Positions 58,592-64,000 of a stretch of 64,000 nt of DNA are shown piece after piece. The position numbers and the translations under genes are program-made. Origin of the DNA: Bacteroidota bacterium (GTDB lineage: Bacteria > Bacteroidota > Bacteroidia > Bacteroidales > CAIWKO01); assembly GCA_037133915.1 (NCBI GenBank), contig JBAXND010000018.1, positions 1 to 64,000 of the forward strand, in the 5' to 3' direction. The number at the start of each line of letters is the position of its first letter. Position 1 is the stretch's first letter. The notes below the pieces were generated by a model. It was given only the letters and a program-made list of their open reading frames with translations, did not search any database and had not been told where the DNA came from.

Positions 58592-60439
58592 TTAGCGGGG
58601 TTCAAAAACCTCAACCCGGATATCATCAACATAAACCGGTTTTTTACCGCGGTGCCAAATGTAAACAGCCAGGCGATCCAGTTTGGAACGGACTTCAGGA
58701 GTCTGGTAATCGAATGAAATGTAGTTCCATTGATTATACTTAACATTGGAAGTTGAAAGACCGAACGTTTTGTATTTGTAGTTTTGTCCCTTGTGTAAAA
58801 AGGTTATGACAAGTTTGGGCAATTCTTCGTTGTATGAACTATCAATATAAATATAAGCTCCGGCTCTGATCCAGGCATAATCTTTATCTGTAATTCCATA
58901 ATAACTTATTTCTGCGCCCGGCGAAAAATTGTATGTGCTGTCGAGACGCAATGAATGCCTTCCATTGTAAAAGTGCAAAGAATCAATATGCGATGAAAAG
59001 TTGGCATTCGCCCTTTCAAAATCCCAAAATGAAATCATTTTATAATTATAATCCTGCTCATTCCTGAAAACTTCTGTGGATTCAACCGAGCGTTCAACGG
59101 AAAGTAAATTCAGATCTTCCGGATGAATAGAGGTGCGTCCGAAAATAGAAAGATAATAACGGGCGGTCATTCGTTCGCTGCTGATAATGCCATTGGAGAA
59201 TTGCCATGTCTGGAATAAATTCAATAAAATGAAAAATGCAAAAAAGAAACCTGAAATTGCCTTAAGCATACGCTTCTTTTTTTGAAGGGCAGTTAACAAA
59301 TATCCGAGGGGCAAAGCCATAAAAACATAGCTTGAAACAATGGCGCGTGCGCTGAAACATCCTCCGGCATACCACCAGCATGTCCAGCTTGAAATCAGAT
59401 AAAAGTTGATAACCATATAAACCAGTATTGGCCAAAAAATATCTTTGTTCCGTTTGTATAAACTAATAAAACCGAAAATTGAAAACAGGATAATGGGTGT
59501 ATAAATAAACCATCCTTTGCGAAAACTGAACAGGAAATTTAAGATGTGCGGACTTAATAAATCAAAGCCTTCTCCGGCATTATTATAACTGTAAAAAATC
59601 CAGGAACCGGTATATCGTTTCCAATAGAACATCTGCGGAAGCACACATAATACAAAAACAAAACCTGCTGATACAATCTGCCATTTTTTATTCCACAACA
59701 AATTCATTTTATTTCTAAAACTTAATTTGTCGGTAATGTTCCACAATAACGGAATGAGTATTACAATGCCTTCATTTGGGCGCACCGCAGTGATGATTCC
59801 AAGCGTGAAACCAATGAGCAACATGTATTTAATGCGCTGATTTTCATGCCATTTAATGGTGTAAAAGGCAAGAATTGCAAGCATCATAAACAGTATATTA
59901 TGGGTCATTACGCCGTTATTGGCGGCCTGATTAAAGTAATTGGTTCCCAGACATATAAGTAGAATAATGAGTGTCGAAATTTTATCAGAAAAGAACTTTA
60001 TAAGGACTTTCCGGAAGAAAAATAGCCCGATTAATGTGTAAACCAGGCCCCCAAATGCAATAGAATATTGATATGGAAGGGAGAATCCATCAGCGGCAAA
60101 GCCCATATTAAGCGCGAACACATGACCAATCAGAAAAAAAGGTGCGTAGAACATGGCCAGTCCTGAGGAGTACTTCATAATCCACATACCGGAAGGCAGT
60201 TGCCAGGCCTGATATAATGTAGCCGTAGGATGATATTTTTCCATAATCTCATTCAGCCAGCTCATGTTCTGAAGGCCCAAATCGTGATGCAGAAAATAGG
60301 CGGGTAGATAAAGATAATATCCCATCACATCCCAGGTCAGGGTGTTATTATGGGGATTAATGAAAAATATTATACTAAATATAATTGCTAGCAGGAGGAT
60401 AGCAACAAAGGACCATTTATTTTTTGGAAGTAATTGCAT
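58592..60439 (-). CDS. Polytopic membrane protein with C-terminal beta domain (GT-C-like)
   Basis: 615 residues with about eleven membrane segments in the first 410. The first extracytoplasmic loop (NPHNNTLTWDVMGYYLYLPA) has an acidic residue at the place used by GT-C glycosyltransferases, and a conserved-looking TAVRPNEGIVIL lies at about residue 215. The last 170 residues form a soluble beta domain (FSPGAEISYYG, AYIYIDSSYNEELPKLVITF and VDDIRVEVFEP) like a carbohydrate-binding jelly roll. It may transfer or modify sugars on the periplasmic face, but the family is uncertain. Its start overlaps the ybeY end by 23 bp. Confidence 0.65.
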   Translation of the reverse strand: MQLLPKNKWSFVAILLLAIIFSIIFFINPHNNTLTWDVMGYYLYLPAYFLHHDLGLQNMSWLNEIMEKYHPTATLYQAWQLPSGMWIMKYSSGLAMFYAPFFLIGHVFALNMGFAADGFSLPYQYSIAFGGLVYTLIGLFFFRKVLIKFFSDKISTLIILLICLGTNYFNQAANNGVMTHNILFMMLAILAFYTIKWHENQRIKYMLLIGFTLGIITAVRPNEGIVILIPLLWNITDKLSFRNKMNLLWNKKWQIVSAGFVFVLCVLPQMFYWKRYTGSWIFYSYNNAGEGFDLLSPHILNFLFSFRKGWFIYTPIILFSIFGFISLYKRNKDIFWPILVYMVINFYLISSWTCWWYAGGCFSARAIVSSYVFMALPLGYLLTALQKKKRMLKAISGFFFAFFILLNLFQTWQFSNGIISSERMTARYYLSIFGRTSIHPEDLNLLSVERSVESTEVFRNEQDYNYKMISFWDFERANANFSSHIDSLHFYNGRHSLRLDSTYNFSPGAEISYYGITDKDYAWIRAGAYIYIDSSYNEELPKLVITFLHKGQNYKYKTFGLSTSNVKYNQWNYISFDYQTPEVRSKLDRLAVYIWHRGKKPVYVDDIRVEVFEPR

Positions 60440-60893
60440 TGTTCCCGGGCTTGTTTGGACGATTTAATTGAATGAGGAGCAAAGATATATAATAATCTTC
60501 TTTCTTCTTCATATCGGCCCGGAGCGCCGTTGTAGCGTCATCATATCCGGCAAGGTGCAAAGTGCCATGAGCCATTACCCGGTATAGTTCATGGTAAACA
60601 GTTACCTCAAATAGTCCTGCATTTTCGCGCACGCGGTCAATGCTGATAAAAACGTCGCCCGTAAGGCAATCGGTTTCATTATAATTGAACGAAATTACAT
60701 CGGTAACGTAATTGTGTCCAAGATATTCTTTGTTGAGTTTGCGGAGGTATTTGTCGCTGCACAGAATAATGTTTACCGTGAAACGTGAAACGCCTTCGGC
60801 CTGCAATAATTTGCTGAGCCAAAGGCGCAATATTGTTTTGTGCTTAGTTTGAAACGGGGTATCTTCGGTAAAGAACTTAATCGTGTTAGCCAT
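60417..60893 (-). CDS. ybeY: Endoribonuclease YbeY (rRNA maturation factor)
   Basis: 158 residues from the second ATG; an ATG one codon earlier is equivalent. NKEYLGHNYVTDVISFNYNE is the conserved strand and DVISF motif, and VYHELYRVMAHGTLHLAGYD provides the zinc-binding His residues. The last ligand of the HGxLHLxGYxH motif is replaced by Asp (GYDD), a change I also associate with this phylum, so activity is still likely. It acts in 16S rRNA processing and ribosome quality control. It lies 7 bp after the RsbW-like gene and overlaps the next gene. Confidence 0.9.
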   Translation of the reverse strand: MANTIKFFTEDTPFQTKHKTILRLWLSKLLQAEGVSRFTVNIILCSDKYLRKLNKEYLGHNYVTDVISFNYNETDCLTGDVFISIDRVRENAGLFEVTVYHELYRVMAHGTLHLAGYDDATTALRADMKKKEDYYISLLLIQLNRPNKPGNNAITSKK

Positions 60894-60900
60894 CAATGTA

Positions 60901-61401
60901 TCAGCTGCCTTGATTTTTCTCTTTTTCTTCTTTTTTTACTGAAGTTTTGGCGTATTCATTAAAGTGTTTCATACGCTCAAGGTAAGTGAGCTGATTTATG
61001 GAAGCAATAAGGAATATCAGTTCAATGCGACGGCCATTATCATGGAAATTCACATTATCGGCAAGCGAACGAATCAGAAAGATACCGGTACCTTCAGTGC
61101 CGGTGCTTTTAAAAATATCGGTAGGATCAGGAACTGCGCTGAAGTCAAAACCTGCGCCCTGATCAATAACTTCAAAGCTAAGACCTGTTTCACGTGCTTC
61201 AAAATTGACAGTTACTGTTTTTGACGGGTTGTTGTTATTGCCGTGTATAATGGCATTTTCGACAGCTTCCATAAGAGCCACGAGGATGTTTCCGAAATAG
61301 GTATTGTTGATGTTATAGTAGTCGCAGATATCTTCAACAAACCTTTCGATGGCGTGAATATTCTTTCTGTCGGACGGTATTGATATGGTTTCTTTTTTCA
61401 T
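60901..61401 (-). CDS. RsbW-like serine-protein-kinase-type ATPase
   Basis: 166 residues. An HATPase_c domain of the anti-sigma kinase type: LVALMEAVENAIIHGNNN is the N box, VIDQGAGFDF the G1 box and GTGIFLIRSLADNV the G2 box. ATP binding should be intact. Members of this group phosphorylate anti-sigma antagonists or act as switch ATPases. No STAS or PP2C partner gene is adjacent. A Lys/Glu tail follows (KKEEKEKNQGS). It sits between the DUF4175 gene and ybeY in one leftward operon. Confidence 0.87.
   Translation of the reverse strand: MKKETISIPSDRKNIHAIERFVEDICDYYNINNTYFGNILVALMEAVENAIIHGNNNNPSKTVTVNFEARETGLSFEVIDQGAGFDFSAVPDPTDIFKSTGTEGTGIFLIRSLADNVNFHDNGRRIELIFLIASINQLTYLERMKHFNEYAKTSVKKEEKEKNQGS
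61186..61201. promoter_or_regulatory. Degenerate parS-like sequence (13 of 16)
   Basis: TGTTTCACGTGCTTCA keeps the left arm and centre of parS but differs at three positions of the right arm. It lies within the coding sequence of the RsbW-like gene, about 2.8 kb from the 58374 site. It could be a weak ParB site or chance. Confidence 0.3.
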
Positions 61402-61412
61402 AGAATTAGAAC

Positions 61413-64000
61413 TTACTCCCCAAAATTATAAAAATATTCATTCACTTTGTACTTATAGAAAGATTTTAATGCCGGCGGAACCGTTTTTAAAAGTTCAAGT
61501 TCCTTCGTTTTTATACGGTTATACTCGAAAAATTGATTAGGGTTACTATAATCTTTATCTTTTGCTTGGTTCGATTCGCGTTTTTCATCCATTTCTCTCT
61601 CTTTCTCAGCCTTTTCCGACTCTAAAAGACGGGTTAAAATTTCTTGCTGGCGCTTCAATGTTTCATCTGAAATGGTCTTGTTTACGAGATCTGTTTCGGT
61701 TTGTTCCATTTTTTTCATCATTTCACCAATGCTTCCATCGTTTCCGTTTCCTTCTTTCTTAAGTTCTTCACCATATTGCTGAAGCATACGCCGAAGCGCT
61801 TCCTGCTGCGCGGCAAGTTTGGCAAGCTGTTCGCTCGTATTTTGGCCGCCATCAGCCTGTCCAGGTTTCTGACCGGGTTTTTTCCCGCTCTCCATCTGTT
61901 TTTTAAGGTCCTCCATCTGCTTATTAAGCTGATCCTGCATTTGTTTCATGGTAGCAGCCGAAGGTTTGTTGCCCGAGCCGGGTTTTTTGCATTTGCCTCC
62001 TTTCCCGGGTTTGCTTTTTGCTTGCTGTTGTTGCTGTTGCTGCTGCATTTGCTGAAGCGCTTCCGCCAAAAGCAGTGCAAGATTGTTCACGGAGGTCATC
62101 ACATACTGCTGGGAGCCGGCTGCAGCTCCTGTGTTACGCGCCTGCAGTGCCGCGAGGGCTTTATCAACATTATCGTTTATCAAATTTATTTCTTTGTTGA
62201 TAAATGGCTTAATCATTGTTTGCCTCTTACTGAGTGCGAAAAGTGAATCTTCAATCATCTGTAAGTCATTTTCCAGATTTTTTTGCTTGTCCATGATGTC
62301 AACGTATTTGGGGTCGTTTACGTTGATTCCTTTGATGCGGCCAATCAGGTCTTCCTGTCTGAAGGAGACTTTGACGAGATTCTGCAAAATAGTACGCAGC
62401 GCATTAATGTCTTCTGACTGCTCCTCTCCCTGACTTGCCTCCTGCTCCTGCTGCATTTCGTCGGCAAGTTGTTTTTCCTTGTCTGCTGCATTTTGTTGCG
62501 ATTCCGAGGCGCTTTTGCGTTTGTTTTTATCGAGGCTATTCTGTGATTTATTCAAATCGTCCTGAATAGAATTTTGTTTATCCTCGGTATTTTTAAGTGT
62601 TTTGGGTTCTTCCAGTTCGCTGTTCTTTTTCTGCAGGTCTTCCAGATCTTTTTTGATGTCGTCAAACTTTTTATTCAGGTCATCCTGTTTTTTCTGCAGG
62701 TCTTCTTTGTTATTTTTCTCGTCTTTGGTCTGTTCCGACAGGTTTTTCTGTTCCTCTGAGAGTTTATTCAGTTTATCAATAGTTTCAGAAAGCTTTTTAT
62801 CGAATTCCAGTTGTTTGAACAATTCAAGGTTGCGGTCAAGCTCTTTTTTCATGTCTTCTGAAGACATTTTCATCTTGTCCAGTACATCATTCACCTTGTT
62901 TTTATCCAGCTTATCCATCATGTCCTGAAGCTGTTTGAAGAGGTCCTTCATTTCGTCGGTCATAACTTCATTGAACAGTTTTTCGAGCTCCTGTTGTTTT
63001 TGCTGAAGCTCGGGATCGCTCTGGTTGAATTGCTGTTCTTTGATGTTATTCTGCTGATTCATTTTTTTCAGATCCTCTACCCTGTTCTGCAGTTGCTGCT
63101 GACGGTCAAGAAGGTCTTGTATCTGTTTCTTTTCCTGCCATTCAAGACTTTTCTTTTCCAGCAATTTTTTGTCAAGATCGTCGATTTGTTTTTGGAGCAG
63201 TTCGGTTTCTTTGATGGTTTGCTGCAACTCGTCTTTTATCTGGTCGTTGGTTTTTTCGGTTTCTTTTTCAATTTCGTCCTGTGTAGGCGCCTTGAAAGTC
63301 ATTTTTTGTGAACGCGAAGCTTTTGGACCATTCACGCCGTCGTTGTCCCACACTTCAAAATAATATTCTACTTCTTCACCGGGTTGTACTGAAAGAGTTG
63401 ACAGGTCAAAGTAATAGTAGAATTCCTGACGGTTCATTCCCGGATTAATGGGTACAGTAAGGAATTCTTCGGCTTTATCGGGATTTGTTTCTTTATCGCC
63501 ACGATTTATTTTATACTTGAAATTCAGACGTGAAAAACCATAATCGTCTTTTATCATTCCTTTAAAATACAAGTGCTGCAGATACACCGAATCACGGAAT
63601 TCATCGGCGTTTATAGACGGATATTCATCAGGCACAACATTTATTGTATATTGCAGTGAATCAGGGTTTTTGAAAAACTGGTTGAAGGTGGAAATGGAAT
63701 ATATTTGAGAAAGATATAAGGCCTGCGAAAAATTAAAATAATCAGGAGATTTGGGATCGAGGTTTACTATTTTATCCCGGAAACGGAAGGTGATTTTTTT
63801 GGTATCTTTCGTTTTTAAATTCCAGTTAATTACGGTGCCGTAAGGAACCACCAAATCGCCTGAATTTTCAAGGGTTTCATCTTTTTTATTAAGATACTTC
63901 GGGTATTTCAGTTCCACTTCAAAGTTTAGCACCATTGGGCGCGGGATAACTCTGAGAGTGTATTCTTTTGATTTAAATCCATCGGCGCTGAACCGGAACC
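61413..64000 (-). CDS. DUF4175 family protein, 5' end outside the window
   Basis: The frame stays open to the window edge beyond the ATG at 63935 (upstream residues RVIPRP...), so the N-terminus is missing. The visible 860 residues start with Ig-like beta domains (about 60-235 of the part from 63935). A very long coiled coil of Lys/Glu/Gln/Asp follows (about 235-600, QDDLNKKFDDIKKDLEDLQK and similar), then a poly-Gln run (QQQQQQQQ, about 670), a Gly/Lys/Pro linker and a final helical end (NQFFEYNRIKTKELELLKTV). This is the layout of DUF4175 proteins of Bacteroidota, which normally begin with membrane segments. The function is unknown; the coiled coil suggests a long periplasmic spacer or scaffold. 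Confidence 0.8.
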   Translation of the reverse strand, partial: FRFSADGFKSKEYTLRVIPRPMVLNFEVELKYPKYLNKKDETLENSGDLVVPYGTVINWNLKTKDTKKITFRFRDKIVNLDPKSPDYFNFSQALYLSQIYSISTFNQFFKNPDSLQYTINVVPDEYPSINADEFRDSVYLQHLYFKGMIKDDYGFSRLNFKYKINRGDKETNPDKAEEFLTVPINPGMNRQEFYYYFDLSTLSVQPGEEVEYYFEVWDNDGVNGPKASRSQKMTFKAPTQDEIEKETEKTNDQIKDELQQTIKETELLQKQIDDLDKKLLEKKSLEWQEKKQIQDLLDRQQQLQNRVEDLKKMNQQNNIKEQQFNQSDPELQQKQQELEKLFNEVMTDEMKDLFKQLQDMMDKLDKNKVNDVLDKMKMSSEDMKKELDRNLELFKQLEFDKKLSETIDKLNKLSEEQKNLSEQTKDEKNNKEDLQKKQDDLNKKFDDIKKDLEDLQKKNSELEEPKTLKNTEDKQNSIQDDLNKSQNSLDKNKRKSASESQQNAADKEKQLADEMQQEQEASQGEEQSEDINALRTILQNLVKVSFRQEDLIGRIKGINVNDPKYVDIMDKQKNLENDLQMIEDSLFALSKRQTMIKPFINKEINLINDNVDKALAALQARNTGAAAGSQQYVMTSVNNLALLLAEALQQMQQQQQQQQAKSKPGKGGKCKKPGSGNKPSAATMKQMQDQLNKQMEDLKKQMESGKKPGQKPGQADGGQNTSEQLAKLAAQQEALRRMLQQYGEELKKEGNGNDGSIGEMMKKMEQTETDLVNKTISDETLKRQQEILTRLLESEKAEKEREMDEKRESNQAKDKDYSNPNQFFEYNRIKTKELELLKTVPPALKSFYKYKVNEYFYNFGE

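Noticed and set aside
62018..62050. CAG/TGC triplet run considered as a sequencing artefact or microsatellite
   Set aside because: It is in frame and encodes a poly-Gln run between two Gln-rich segments of the DUF4175 protein, with the frame intact on both sides.

Overview
The window comes from a member of the Bacteroidota, probably free-living or environmental. I cannot place it at order level. The evidence is type IX secretion (T9SS) sorting domains of both type A (44978-45748) and type B (20713-25393), several families mostly confined to this phylum (HYC_CC_PP, IPExxxVDY, DUF4175, DUF4468), tandem LytTR response regulators, and many promoters of the Bacteroidota type with a TAnnTTTG -7 element. 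The DNA is moderately AT-rich. I see no rRNA, CRISPR array, prophage or complete transposon.

Layout. 1-3.1 kb is an accessory-looking stretch: a probable IS21-type element end, a truncated reading frame, two lipoproteins, a small protein with a duplicated Cys motif and one unknown gene. 3.1-6.4 kb holds a nitroreductase, a membrane protein, a radical SAM/SPASM protein and tRNA-Val(CAC), followed by a partial second copy of the tRNA 3' end. 6.4-12 kb reads leftward: a TonB-dependent receptor with an HYC_CC_PP protein, then a GtrA protein with a GT39-like membrane glycosyltransferase and a decayed copy of the latter's 3' end. 12.4-19.6 kb reads rightward: TolC and HlyD-type efflux parts, tsaB, a stand-alone adenylation enzyme, lpxK and purine nucleoside phosphorylase. 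19.6-31.5 kb reads leftward: a YjbR protein, two large Ig-like/PKD proteins with T9SS type B tails, a translationally coupled ECF sigma/anti-sigma pair, two small secreted proteins, an M23 peptidase and a protease-like protein that has lost its catalytic His and Ser. 31.7-42.3 kb has rnr, two paralogous LytTR regulators, a MORN-repeat protein and nadA, then (rightward, after a 0.5 kb AT-rich gap) rpiB, lutB, an IPExxxVDY protein and pyk. 42.3-51.7 kb holds a MazG-type pyrophosphohydrolase, dtd, rsgA, a cupin, a T9SS type A protein, an M28 peptidase, tdk, a cyclophilin, pheS and a NUDIX hydrolase. 51.7-64 kb reads leftward: a 1229-residue NtrY-like histidine kinase, a methyltransferase, mnmG, a membrane glycosyltransferase-like protein, ybeY, an RsbW-like ATPase and the truncated end of a DUF4175 gene.

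Most genes are housekeeping: tRNA modification and quality control (tsaB, mnmG, dtd), ribosome maturation and RNA decay (rsgA, ybeY, rnr), cofactor and central metabolism (nadA, pyk, rpiB) and lipid A (lpxK). Envelope and secretion functions sit between them. I found no clearly new multi-gene system. The most striking signal is a pair of parS-type palindromes (TGTTTCACGTGAAACA and a 15/16 match), each exactly 9 nt upstream of a start codon and together bracketing mnmG. This suggests a chromosome-segregation centromere cluster and possible origin-proximal location. Also worth checking are the duplicated tRNA-Val 3' end carrying a palindrome in its T-arm, the pseudoprotease-TPR protein, the orphan adenylation enzyme and the efflux pair with no adjacent permease.
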